DNA of 64,000 bases from Promethearchaeota archaeon (lineage in GTDB: Archaea > Asgardarchaeota > Lokiarchaeia > Sigyniarchaeales > SOKP01): the NCBI GenBank assembly GCA_030603385.1, contig JAUVXW010000015.1, forward strand, positions 16,704-80,703, written 5' to 3'. The notes below the pieces were generated by a model, which was not told where the DNA came from, searched no databases, and saw only the letters and a program-made list of their open reading frames with translations. Shown here one piece after another: positions 36,790 to 46,271 of the stretch (the stretch's first letter is position 1; each line of letters opens with the position of its first letter). The translations under genes were made by a program, and so were the position numbers.

Positions 36790-36960
36790 ATGATGCGGGA
36801 TGATATAGAAAAGAGATTACATAGAGTAATGATAAGAATACCCCAACAAGGTTATAAGTGTCCATACTCAAAGTATTGTGATAATTCTGAAAATAGTGCT
36901 AGGTGTAATCTTTTTTATCATAAATGTTCCAAGTTTATAGATTTTAATTCACACTCTTAA
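36790..36960 (+). CDS. Small cysteine-containing protein
   Basis: 56 residues from ATG 36790 to TAA 36960. A Cys cluster (YKCPYSKYC, then ARC and YHKC) suggests a single zinc site. It ends 28 bases before the SDR gene on the same strand, so the two may be co-transcribed. The family is not recognised; Lokiarchaeal-type genomes carry many such small zinc proteins, but that is general expectation only. Confidence 0.45.
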   Translation: MMRDDIEKRLHRVMIRIPQQGYKCPYSKYCDNSENSARCNLFYHKCSKFIDFNSHS

Positions 36961-36988
36961 TAGATTAGATATGGTTTAGGTAATTGAA

Positions 36989-37792
36989 ATGGATATGGGT
37001 TTAAAAGATAAGGTTGCATTGGTTTTAGCATCAAGTAAAGGTTTAGGATTAGCCTGTGCTAAAGGACTTTATGAAGAAGGAGCAAATGTTATCATTTGCA
37101 GTCGCTCTGCAGAAAATTTAGAAAAAGCTAAAGAAGATATAGAAGATATTAATTCAATCAACAATAAGGCAAGGGTTGTACCCATTGTAGCCGATTTGAT
37201 GCATGAAAACCAGATAAAGAATCTTGTAGAAAAAACTTTAAAGGAATTTGGTAGGATAGATATTCTGATTCATAATGCTGGTGGTCCTCCATCAGGTCCT
37301 ATAGACGCAATTACAAAGGAAGACTGGTCAAATTCAATTGATTTAAACCTTCTTTCTTTCATTAAAATAACTGATTTAGTCCTTCCTACCATGAAACAGC
37401 AAAAACATGGAAAAATAATCGCAATTACATCAGTTTCGGTAAAACAACCATTAGATAATTTAGTTTTGTCAAACACGACTCGATTAGGTGTAATAGGGTT
37501 TGCTAAGACTCTTGCTAATGTATATGCTAAAGATAATGTATTAGTGAATGTTGTTTGTCCTGGGCCAACCCTTACTGACAGGATGAAAGAATTAATAAAT
37601 AAAACAGTGAAAGATACAGGAAAGACTTATGAAGATGTGGAGAAAACATGGATAGATCCCATACCATTAGGACGATTAGGTAAACCGGAGGAATTAGCTA
37701 ATTTAGTCGTGTTCTTAGCCTCAGATAAAGCTAGTTATATTACAGGGACGGTAATTCAAGTTGATGGAGGTTTTATAAAAAGTGCTTTATAA
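36989..37792 (+). CDS. Short-chain dehydrogenase/reductase-like protein lacking the Tyr-Lys pair
   Basis: 267 residues with a clear Rossmann fold: ALVLASSKGLGLACAKGL binds NAD(P), LIHNAGGP is the NAG motif, and GRLGKPEELANLVVFLASD and TGTVIQVDGG are the usual SDR end. The catalytic Y-x3-K, however, reads S161-N-T-T-R165. A subgroup of SDR proteins has this S-N-x-x-R form, so it is a stable variant and not damage. Activity as an ordinary dehydrogenase is doubtful. Start ATG 36989; ATG 36995 is equally possible. Confidence 0.85.
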   Translation: MDMGLKDKVALVLASSKGLGLACAKGLYEEGANVIICSRSAENLEKAKEDIEDINSINNKARVVPIVADLMHENQIKNLVEKTLKEFGRIDILIHNAGGPPSGPIDAITKEDWSNSIDLNLLSFIKITDLVLPTMKQQKHGKIIAITSVSVKQPLDNLVLSNTTRLGVIGFAKTLANVYAKDNVLVNVVCPGPTLTDRMKELINKTVKDTGKTYEDVEKTWIDPIPLGRLGKPEELANLVVFLASDKASYITGTVIQVDGGFIKSAL

Positions 37793-37998
37793 AAAAAATT
37801 ATTGAGATATCACTTTCATATTTCAGAAATTTAAATAATGAATTACTTATTTCTATTGATAAATGAAGAAGATTTTAATATACCATATTGATATTATTAT
37901 CCTAAATTTTCTTCTAATAACATATATAATAAAAGTTAATTAATTATTATTTCAAATTAGATTTAAAGAAATAAAGAATATAAGAATTTCATAGGTGA

Positions 37999-40900
37999 GT
38001 GAAATTGAGAGTAAAAAAGTGTAGGTTTTTGATGGTGAATGGAATTAGTAGAAAAAAGATTTTAGTTATATCGGTCTTATTTATCAGTTTCTTAATGATT
38101 CCTTTTTTAAACAATCTTAACCTAAATCGGAATTTCAATGAAAATGAGCAAAAGTATATTAAAGATGAAGATATTGTTATCCAAAATTTAAAAACTCAGG
38201 ATCTAACCACTGATAATATATTTAGTGGGATAGGAGCTGCTTGGAATGTATCTCATTGGGCTAAACGAACGGATTATGACGAATCAGTAAAATTTGGAAA
38301 CGGAACATCTTATTCAGTTTATATGGATTTAGGTACTGATTGGGAAGGTTACCAATTAAACGGAACGATTAAAGAATTATATGATAAAAGAAATTGGGTT
38401 AATGGATCTTTTAATGCTGGACCTGATGATGATAATCCTAATTGTCCCGATAATGATAGCCTTTATCTTACAGATTGGATGTTTGATTATAGAGAAACTT
38501 CAGGAGGGGCAGGTGATCCTCCTTATGAAAATACATTTTCTGGAAATTATTTCAACAGTACGAATGATCCTTCTGGTACTGGCAATGATTGCTTAGAATT
38601 GAGAATGGATGGTGAAGGAACGGGTTATGATCAATATGATAGATGTTGGTGGGAGTCAAATTTTACTCTCCCTAGGGGTGATGTAATTGAGGGAGAAGTC
38701 TCTCTTGCAATGTATCCTAAAAGCCAATATGACGAAACTCGCGATTATGGAACTCATTGGAGTATTCAAGTTATCCTAAATGGAGTAGTAATTGACGATA
38801 AAAATCTATTATGGTTAAATCAAACTGGAAAGGGTGATTGGGTTCCTTTAAAATTACAATTAACTAATTGGTTAGACAACCCTGTAGTATTTCCAAATGG
38901 TGTGAAAAATATGTCCCTTAGGATCCAATTAATAAGAAATGGGGGAACTTTATCTTATGGACCTTATGGAACATATCAACAAGTTCTTATTGATAATGTA
39001 TCCTTAACAGTAAAATCACAGGTAAATGCAACTCAAATTGGGTTACAAATGAACGAACAACCAGTATCTGATAGTAATGAATGGGGCAATGGAATAGTAG
39101 AACAAATTAGTTCTTGGACTACAACTCCTCTTGACGTTAAATTTAACAGTACTGAAGTTAGACCTTCAGAAATGGGTGGATATGAGGTAGAATTTAAAAC
39201 AGACTTAAATCTATTCGCAAAAAAAATGAATAGAGAGTCTCATTATCAACCTAACTTTTTGGGAACAAGTTTCGAGGTAAAAAATGACAGTTCCGTAGAA
39301 TGGGAATGCTATGCGCGTGTTTCTGTTCCGACAGGATATAGTGAATCTAATATGACAATCAGATTCCCTGAAGACGTTAATATAACTTGGATTTCCAATG
39401 CAGAAAAACCAAATACCAATATATTAAAATATTGTGATAATTCAACTCTAGGGATAATAAAAGTATCTAATTTTTCAGAAACACCAGATGGTTTTTGGTG
39501 GGTGAAAGGTAAATCACCTAATTATTGTACTGAGCTAAATATCTATAATGACGTTACAGGTCAATGGATTCTTAATAATACCTTCCTTAGTGGAGATTCT
39601 ATCAATATAACTGGAAAAATCGAAAGTGCTGGGCTTGATATTTCCGGATATATCGGAAATACTAAAGCAAAACTTTACATAAAATTTCCAAACGGGATGA
39701 TTTGGGCAGCAGAAAATCAAATAAAACAGGTCAATGATAATGGATTTGTATATTTTGATCCTATTATAATACCTAATAATGTACCAAATTATGAAGCAGG
39801 AGAATATGAAGCAATTATTACTTGGAATAACTCTTATTCTTCGTTTGGATTAAACGAGACTGGAATTATTTATAAAAGATTTAATGTTATTCATGATTCG
39901 ATACTTGAACCTGATCAAGGTATTTACTTCATCGAAAACGTAATAGATGATCGGATTATAAATATAAAAGTGTCTTATAAAGATAAAATAGATGTTACGG
40001 CAATAGAAAACGCATTAGTATATACAAACTTTGCAGGTGAAGACCATAATCTCACAGAAATAAGTCCAGGATTTTATTTATTCGAATTCAATGCGAGTAA
40101 AGCTAATGCTGGGAACAATACTTTAACAATTTTTGCAAACTCTACATATTTTTTGAATAAAGTAATAAATGTTACTGTTGACGTCGTAAAAGAAACTCTT
40201 CTCACCGTAGAAAATGAATTTTTTACTGTTGCATGGAATGATAATTTTACAGTGAAATTTAACTATACTGAAAAGAATACTGGAAGTGGAATAAACGCTT
40301 TTGATGATGTTAATATAACTTGGAACGGTGAATATCATTTGATCCAACCGATCGATGGACAGTATGAGCTTGAGTGTAATACATCAACTTATGATTCACT
40401 TACTCTTCAATCATTCATCATTTCTATAAATCCGTATAAGTATGAAGCTCAATCTGTTCTTATTAGAGTACAAATAACAGAATTAGAATCTTCTTTAAGT
40501 TTATTTGTAAATGATATCCCAACAAACTACAGTGATACAATTCAAGTTGAATTAGGAGAAACTATAAATATTACAGTTCAATATAAAGACAACTTAACAA
40601 CGAATCATCTTCCTAATGCAACAGTTGAGTTATTAGGAATTGACTTTCTAAATGATACAAAGGATCAGTATACTTTAATTATAGGAGAAGAAGTTTTGGA
40701 TCAGGGAATCACAGCTTTGACTATATTTGCCCAACTGGTTAATTACAAACCTCAATCAATTAACTTTTTCATTGAAGTGGCAGAAAAAGAGACAAATTTA
40801 CAATTATTATTAAATAGTGAAGAAAAAACTCTTGATCCTGTATATAATCTTACAATAGGTGAGATATTAAATATAACAGTAAAGTATACAGAACAAACTG

Positions 40901-41682
40901 GACTATATATTTCAAATGCTGTAGTACAACTAATAGGGGAGGGAATTTTAATAAATTTAACTAAAGATGATTCTTTACAACAACATTCCATAGAATTAGA
41001 TACAACGGATTTAAAGATCGGGGTGAATATATTTTCGATTATTGCAAAGGCTACGAATTATGAGATTCAAACTAAAAGCCCGATAATAACAATTAATAGG
41101 ATAAGCACTTTGATTAACATATCCTCTCAAATAAAAGCAGAACCGGGGGATGATGTCACATTGGAGGTAATTTTAATGGATATATACTTTGGAGATACTA
41201 TAAAAGATGCTGTGGTTACTTACAGATGGGCTTATGGCCAAGGGGAACTCTTGGATCTTAATAATACTGGTATTTATGAGGGATTTTTGGAAAATGTCCC
41301 AGAAGGCACTTATACTATAACTATAAATGCTTTTAAAAGTGATAATTATGATTTTATTACAAAGGAAATAACTTTAATTGTTAAACCTACTGAAACTGAA
41401 CCAGGTCCTGATTTGAGTTGGTTAGTTTACGTTCTAATAGGTGCTATAATAGGTTTGACCGGAATTTTTGCACTCTATCAGAAATCCTTAAAATATCCTC
41501 CTTTAGTAAGAAAAATAAGGAAGTTAAAGAAAAAAGTTAGAAAAAATCAAAAATTAAAACCTATCTTAGTAAATAAGCGTGATGAAATCATCAATGGTGC
41601 GATCCAAAATCAAGTTGATATTATAGAATCAATTGAACTTGAAAAAAATGACAAATTTCAATTCAAAAAAAATGAAAGCTAA
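37999..41682 (+). CDS. Giant secreted Ig-like repeat protein with shared membrane anchor and basic tail
   Basis: 1227 residues. An N-terminal signal (hydrophobic residues about 20-37) is followed by an Asn/Asp-rich extracellular part with a carbohydrate-binding-like beta-sandwich (residues about 70-350) and then several Ig-like repeats of 90-100 residues each, with many glycosylation sequons. Near the end a membrane helix (LVYVLIGAIIGLTGIFAL) is followed by the basic cytosolic tail LKYPPLVRKIRKLKKKVRK and 50 more residues. The same helix-plus-tail ends the proteins at 41902 and 43479. The reading start is GTG 37999, but TTG 38005 is better spaced from AGGTGA (37993-37998). Function is likely surface structure or adhesion coupled to a cytosolic partner. 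Confidence 0.85.
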   Translation: MKLRVKKCRFLMVNGISRKKILVISVLFISFLMIPFLNNLNLNRNFNENEQKYIKDEDIVIQNLKTQDLTTDNIFSGIGAAWNVSHWAKRTDYDESVKFGNGTSYSVYMDLGTDWEGYQLNGTIKELYDKRNWVNGSFNAGPDDDNPNCPDNDSLYLTDWMFDYRETSGGAGDPPYENTFSGNYFNSTNDPSGTGNDCLELRMDGEGTGYDQYDRCWWESNFTLPRGDVIEGEVSLAMYPKSQYDETRDYGTHWSIQVILNGVVIDDKNLLWLNQTGKGDWVPLKLQLTNWLDNPVVFPNGVKNMSLRIQLIRNGGTLSYGPYGTYQQVLIDNVSLTVKSQVNATQIGLQMNEQPVSDSNEWGNGIVEQISSWTTTPLDVKFNSTEVRPSEMGGYEVEFKTDLNLFAKKMNRESHYQPNFLGTSFEVKNDSSVEWECYARVSVPTGYSESNMTIRFPEDVNITWISNAEKPNTNILKYCDNSTLGIIKVSNFSETPDGFWWVKGKSPNYCTELNIYNDVTGQWILNNTFLSGDSINITGKIESAGLDISGYIGNTKAKLYIKFPNGMIWAAENQIKQVNDNGFVYFDPIIIPNNVPNYEAGEYEAIITWNNSYSSFGLNETGIIYKRFNVIHDSILEPDQGIYFIENVIDDRIINIKVSYKDKIDVTAIENALVYTNFAGEDHNLTEISPGFYLFEFNASKANAGNNTLTIFANSTYFLNKVINVTVDVVKETLLTVENEFFTVAWNDNFTVKFNYTEKNTGSGINAFDDVNITWNGEYHLIQPIDGQYELECNTSTYDSLTLQSFIISINPYKYEAQSVLIRVQITELESSLSLFVNDIPTNYSDTIQVELGETINITVQYKDNLTTNHLPNATVELLGIDFLNDTKDQYTLIIGEEVLDQGITALTIFAQLVNYKPQSINFFIEVAEKETNLQLLLNSEEKTLDPVYNLTIGEILNITVKYTEQTGLYISNAVVQLIGEGILINLTKDDSLQQHSIELDTTDLKIGVNIFSIIAKATNYEIQTKSPIITINRISTLINISSQIKAEPGDDVTLEVILMDIYFGDTIKDAVVTYRWAYGQGELLDLNNTGIYEGFLENVPEGTYTITINAFKSDNYDFITKEITLIVKPTETEPGPDLSWLVYVLIGAIIGLTGIFALYQKSLKYPPLVRKIRKLKKKVRKNQKLKPILVNKRDEIINGAIQNQVDIIESIELEKNDKFQFKKNES

Positions 41683-41901
41683 TTTTTTTCTATAAGCGAC
41701 TATCAATAAAATAACACATTTTTTCTAAAACTTTTTTTTTGAGAAGAAGATTTTTATATCCCATATTTCTACTATTATCCTATAAAAAATAGTGAAAAAC
41801 TGGATTCAGCTACCAAGATCTTTACATAATAAAAGTGATATCTAAATAAGATTCTAATTTTAAAATTGGAACCCAAATTGTAGATATTGAGGTAACTATT
41901 T

Positions 41902-43446
41902 TTGGTAAATAAAAAATTATTAATTGGAGGTATAATTGGGGCTATTGCTATCGCTTCAATAGTATACACTTCCTATCTATTCATTTCTCCTCCACCATCA
42001 GAACCAGAATTATGGTTGGAGAATCCAACTCTCGATTCTCCAGTTGAACCCGCTTGGTTCTGGGAATTTGGTACAGAAGGAGATAATACGGATGTAGGCG
42101 CATCAACAAGCTCGGGTCAAGTAAATCTAGTAGTACTTGGAGAGGAACACATAACAGAACTTTCGGATCCGCTAAACGATGGTACTTGGGAAAAAAATAG
42201 GAATGAAAATTTCTTATTTCCAGATTATGCAAATATTACAGCAGCAGGATGTTATGTTTCTCATGATTACAATGAAGCTATAAATCAAACTCACCAATAT
42301 CACAGTGTACATTGGAGAAAAAATATTAATGTAGGTTACGATATGGCAGATTACACAATAACGTCCGCTTCACTTGAGGTTATGTTTAATGCCAGTGTTA
42401 GTGATAATCTAGAAGTTTTAAATGAGGTTGCACAATATACTGTTGGAGATTTCGCAAGGTATTATATCTTGATAGCAGATACTGGTTATGAAAATCCAAT
42501 TAGAGTAGCATACAATAGAACAATTTCATTAGGATTAGATCTAGCCCACACAACTATAAATAACACTGAACTAGAAACTGTGGACCAACAAGATTTAATT
42601 ACAGCATTAGACTCAGCTTTTGAAAAAGATCCTTCTCATTCAAATTTTTCAATTACTATTGGTATAGATGTATACTGTGAGGATAACCAAGGATCAGATA
42701 GGGATACTTTCAATGCTCTAATAATCAATTCATTTAACTTAACATTTAATTATGAGAAAGTTATAAACCAATATACTACTTTATCGTGGAATCAAATTAA
42801 TGAACGAGTCATAGGAGATAATTATTATATAATTGGAGGAAATTTTAATTTTAATTATAAAATTGATAAAACTTGGACTTCCTCAGCGCCACTCTCTGAA
42901 CTTAGATTTTTTATTAATGAAAAATTATACAGTGAAGAACCAATAAAGTTAAGCACTATTAACACCTCGTTTACAGAAGCTAAGTCTGGTGGATTTGATG
43001 TTTTAAGTTTACTAGAAAAAAATATAAATATTTCCATCGCTATCGAACTTAGTATAAAAGATAAGTTTCAATTAGATGAACATTATACGATTTCCATAGA
43101 TGATGTTTATTTATATATAGAACTTAGAGAAATTTCAGGTGACTTTTCTTTTCTTATTTACATTTTAATTGGGTCCATCGCGGGTCTTACAATTATTTTT
43201 ACATTATATGAAAAACACTTTAAATACCCTCCAATGGTTAGAAAAGTTAGAAAATTAAGAAATAAAATAAAGAAAAATAAAAAATTTTCGAAATTAATAG
43301 GTACTCGTGAAAGAACAACTTTATTGGATAATACTTATCAAGCAGAATTGAAGATTATTGGAATTGAGTCATTAATACCTCCCACACTTCAAATTATAGA
43401 AAATATTAAAAATGAAACTGACTTGGAGAAGAAATCTATTATATAA
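41902..43446 (+). CDS. Single-pass surface protein, paralogue A, with shared basic tail
   Basis: 514 residues. N-terminal signal anchor (residues 6-28), an extracellular beta-sandwich domain pair, and a C-terminal membrane helix with tail HFKYPPMVRKVRKLRNKIKK. It aligns along its whole length with the next gene: ENPTLDSP/WFWEFG, GDNTDVGAS, FPDYANITAAGCYVSH, HWRKNINVGYDMADYTITSA and DDVYLYI in matching order. Start is TTG 41902 with GAGGTAAC upstream. It opens a four-gene operon with gaps of 32, 0 and 18 bases. No enzymatic motif is seen. Confidence 0.8.
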   Translation: MVNKKLLIGGIIGAIAIASIVYTSYLFISPPPSEPELWLENPTLDSPVEPAWFWEFGTEGDNTDVGASTSSGQVNLVVLGEEHITELSDPLNDGTWEKNRNENFLFPDYANITAAGCYVSHDYNEAINQTHQYHSVHWRKNINVGYDMADYTITSASLEVMFNASVSDNLEVLNEVAQYTVGDFARYYILIADTGYENPIRVAYNRTISLGLDLAHTTINNTELETVDQQDLITALDSAFEKDPSHSNFSITIGIDVYCEDNQGSDRDTFNALIINSFNLTFNYEKVINQYTTLSWNQINERVIGDNYYIIGGNFNFNYKIDKTWTSSAPLSELRFFINEKLYSEEPIKLSTINTSFTEAKSGGFDVLSLLEKNINISIAIELSIKDKFQLDEHYTISIDDVYLYIELREISGDFSFLIYILIGSIAGLTIIFTLYEKHFKYPPMVRKVRKLRNKIKKNKKFSKLIGTRERTTLLDNTYQAELKIIGIESLIPPTLQIIENIKNETDLEKKSII

Positions 43447-43478
43447 ATTCAAAATTTATATTTAAAAGAAAAGAGTTT

Positions 43479-45125
43479 GTGCTAAAAAGAATGAAGAAAA
43501 CAGTAATTAAAAAAGCTCAATATTCTATTATCGTAGTTATACTCTTAGTTCTAACTTTTAGCTCTTTCTTTATTAACCAATTTAACTTTAAATTAAATGA
43601 AAACAGCAAGGAGACAATTCAATTATCAACAAGTAATCCCACTGAACAATGGTTACGAAACAATGACTTTTCAACTCAAGAAGCTTGGTTTGATACTAAA
43701 GGATATACTGGAGATAATACTACTGTTGATGCTTTTATAGGTAGTAACCAAGCAAATTTTAGAGTTATAGGAGATACTAGAGTTTTTTCAAATATTTCTG
43801 GAACCCCAAATTCCTCTACATCTGTAGGATGGTATAAATATAAAAATGAAAATCTTCAATTTCCTCAAAGAGCTGTGATAAATGCATCTGGATGTTATGT
43901 TTATCATTTTTGGGATGAAACCGAATTAGGAGGAATTAACCAAACAAGAAATTATCCCGCTGTTCACTTTAGAAAAAATGTCACTATGGCAGTAGATATG
44001 TCAGATTACATTATAACTTCGGCTTCTTTAGATGTTGAGTTCAATGCTACTGTTGGATCTAATATTGACACCCCTAGAGATGATTATACAGGTAGTCAAG
44101 ATGAAGACTTATTTGCCATAGGAGATTTCGTTACCTTTTATGTTTTAATCTCAGATAAAGACTTTTCTAATCCTCATATAGTAGGATATAATAAAACAAA
44201 ATATTTAGGGCAATTTGGTAATGGAAATCCATCAATATTAACCATAAATGATAGTCTTCTGCATATTGTAGATGATCAAGATTTAATTAGAGCTTTAACC
44301 GCCGCTTTTGAGAAAGACCCAGAGCATAGAGATTTTATAATTACATTAGGGATTGATATTTTTAGTGAAGATAATGATAATAGTGGAGATCATGATGATT
44401 GGGAGGCTATAATCATTAGAGAATGTAATTTAACTTTTTCATATGAAAGAAAAATCGAAAAATTTACATCGATTTCTTGGAATCAAATTGGAAACCAAAT
44501 AAGTGGCAGGAATATTCAAGTTACAGATGCTTCATTTAATTTTAATTGTAAACTTGATGAATTCTGGCCCTCTAATCTTTCACCTTTTTCCGAAATTAGA
44601 ATTTTGATAAATGATAATCCACATAAAGAGAGTTTGCTACTAAGTTCCCTTACAACTTCATTTCAAGAAGTGAAATTAGGAGGATATAATATTAAATATT
44701 TAATATTAAAAGATGTAAATATTTCAGTTTCAATTCAACTTTTTATAGCAGATACTTTTAGACTAGATAAGAATATCACAATCTCTATAGATGATGTGAG
44801 TTTTAATATCACATATATCACAATCGAACCAGGGATGGATATAATACCAATAGTAATTGGTTTAGCTGCAGGAATTGTAGGATTAATTGTTGGATTCACT
44901 TTATACCAAACTCATTTTAAGTATCCACCTACAGTAAGAAAAATTAGAAAATTAAGGAAAAAAGTCAAAAAAGGTAAGAAAGTAAAATCTTTTATGCTTA
45001 ATATTCGTAAAGATATCGTCAACAATGAAATTCAAGATAAATTACAAATTTTAAGTTTTAGAGTAGAACAAGAAAAAGAAATACAAATTAAAGATATTAA
45101 AAAACCAAAGAGTAGTGAAATGTAA
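43479..45125 (+). CDS. Single-pass surface protein, paralogue B, with shared basic tail
   Basis: 548 residues, a tandem paralogue of the upstream gene (GDNTTVDAF, VINASGCYVYHF, HFRKNVTMAVDMSDYIITSA in the same order). Signal segment at residues 12-35, extracellular part with sequons, then the helix PIVIGLAAGIVGLIVGFTLY and tail HFKYPPTVRKIRKLRKKVKK with a further 50 charged residues. Start GTG 43479; ATG 43491 is an alternative. The stop codon directly abuts the ATG of the cytosolic protein at 45126, so the two are probably translationally coupled. Confidence 0.8.
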   Translation: MLKRMKKTVIKKAQYSIIVVILLVLTFSSFFINQFNFKLNENSKETIQLSTSNPTEQWLRNNDFSTQEAWFDTKGYTGDNTTVDAFIGSNQANFRVIGDTRVFSNISGTPNSSTSVGWYKYKNENLQFPQRAVINASGCYVYHFWDETELGGINQTRNYPAVHFRKNVTMAVDMSDYIITSASLDVEFNATVGSNIDTPRDDYTGSQDEDLFAIGDFVTFYVLISDKDFSNPHIVGYNKTKYLGQFGNGNPSILTINDSLLHIVDDQDLIRALTAAFEKDPEHRDFIITLGIDIFSEDNDNSGDHDDWEAIIIRECNLTFSYERKIEKFTSISWNQIGNQISGRNIQVTDASFNFNCKLDEFWPSNLSPFSEIRILINDNPHKESLLLSSLTTSFQEVKLGGYNIKYLILKDVNISVSIQLFIADTFRLDKNITISIDDVSFNITYITIEPGMDIIPIVIGLAAGIVGLIVGFTLYQTHFKYPPTVRKIRKLRKKVKKGKKVKSFMLNIRKDIVNNEIQDKLQILSFRVEQEKEIQIKDIKKPKSSEM

Positions 45126-46253
45126 ATGCCACATGGTTATGTTATAACTGAATGGACAGAAGATCAAGGTTTAGTTGTTAAACTTAGTTATCCAGAAAAT
45201 CTCGAAATTGATCTGGATGACATGATGCGAATTTTTTATGCTCATATAACAGGAGCAGGTGAAGCTGGAAATGTTTTAGTGCGATTAGAAAAAGCACGCT
45301 CTAATGTATCAAGTTATTTTACTGGAATGGAATCTGATATGCCTGTAATGATAAATTTAATGTTAGAATTAGGAGAAGATCCAGAAATGTTTGGTGAGGC
45401 TGTATTACAAGAAGTTAATCGAGATGTATTGAATTATTTAAAGCAGATGAGTACTAATGTATCAGAAAGTTATGAGATTCTAAAAAAAATAAAACTCTAT
45501 CTAAAGAATACATTAATTCTTTTAGATCGATTAAAAAATTTATCAAAAGAGCAAAGATTAGCACAAATATATACAAGTGAAAAAGCAAGGACAATATTAG
45601 AAGCTTTACAGGAAAAGGCTTTATCTAGAAGGGAACTACAAGGGATCATAGAAGAGAAATTACAAAAAATAATTCCAAACCTTGAATATATATTAGATCC
45701 TTTTATTAAAACTGGATTAGTAATGCAGGATTGGGTAGAAGGTGATACTGATATAACATTATTTCTCCTAACTGATTTCGCCATTTTTAGAACTCCTGTG
45801 GCAAAATTAGTTGAGGATGCTAAGAAAAATATTCCAACCCCAGAACTCGCAACTAAATACCTTGAAGAAGTTTCTCGATTTTTTACAAAATACAAACCTA
45901 ACTTTGAAGATAATTTAAAAATCGCTCGAACTATGATGGACCCAGATAACTACGATTACATTACTTTGTTTAGGGAAAGAGCATATCCATTAAACAAGAT
46001 TCCTAAAGGTCCCGGAGAGAGTATTGATCAAATTGGAAGTATATTAAAAGCTATGGAAGATGATCATATCCTTAAAGTGATTAGAGATGAGAAAGACACT
46101 AGATGGGTATTTTTATTAACAGATGTAATTGCAAATACGTTTTATCCAGAATATTTAATAGAAAAAATTCGTAAAGATAGAATGGAAGGAAAATTAAATA
46201 AGGATGTCGCCATAAAACACTTAGAATTTCTTGAAAAAGTATATAAAAAATAA
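45126..46253 (+). CDS. Cytosolic protein with longin-like N-terminus and winged-helix-like C-terminal part
   Basis: 375 residues. Residues 1-110 share the YPEN and SSYFTG landmarks with the protein at 33071 and resemble a longin-type alpha/beta domain. From residue about 140 onward the pattern (SEKARTILEALQEKALSRRELQGIIEE, then LDPFIKTGLVMQDWVE) reads as a winged helix that separates wing and recognition helix, and a second such unit may follow near 290-370. No membrane segment is present. It is coupled to paralogue B and followed after 18 bases by the TrmB-like gene, so a cytosolic partner of the basic-tail membrane proteins is a fair inference. Confidence 0.68.
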   Translation: MPHGYVITEWTEDQGLVVKLSYPENLEIDLDDMMRIFYAHITGAGEAGNVLVRLEKARSNVSSYFTGMESDMPVMINLMLELGEDPEMFGEAVLQEVNRDVLNYLKQMSTNVSESYEILKKIKLYLKNTLILLDRLKNLSKEQRLAQIYTSEKARTILEALQEKALSRRELQGIIEEKLQKIIPNLEYILDPFIKTGLVMQDWVEGDTDITLFLLTDFAIFRTPVAKLVEDAKKNIPTPELATKYLEEVSRFFTKYKPNFEDNLKIARTMMDPDNYDYITLFRERAYPLNKIPKGPGESIDQIGSILKAMEDDHILKVIRDEKDTRWVFLLTDVIANTFYPEYLIEKIRKDRMEGKLNKDVAIKHLEFLEKVYKK

Positions 46254-46271
46254 TAAGGTGAGTACTTCAAC

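Noticed and set aside
45497..45895. 132-codon minus-strand frame
   Set aside because: Antisense to the longin-like protein at 45126, with no ribosome site and no recognisable motif.
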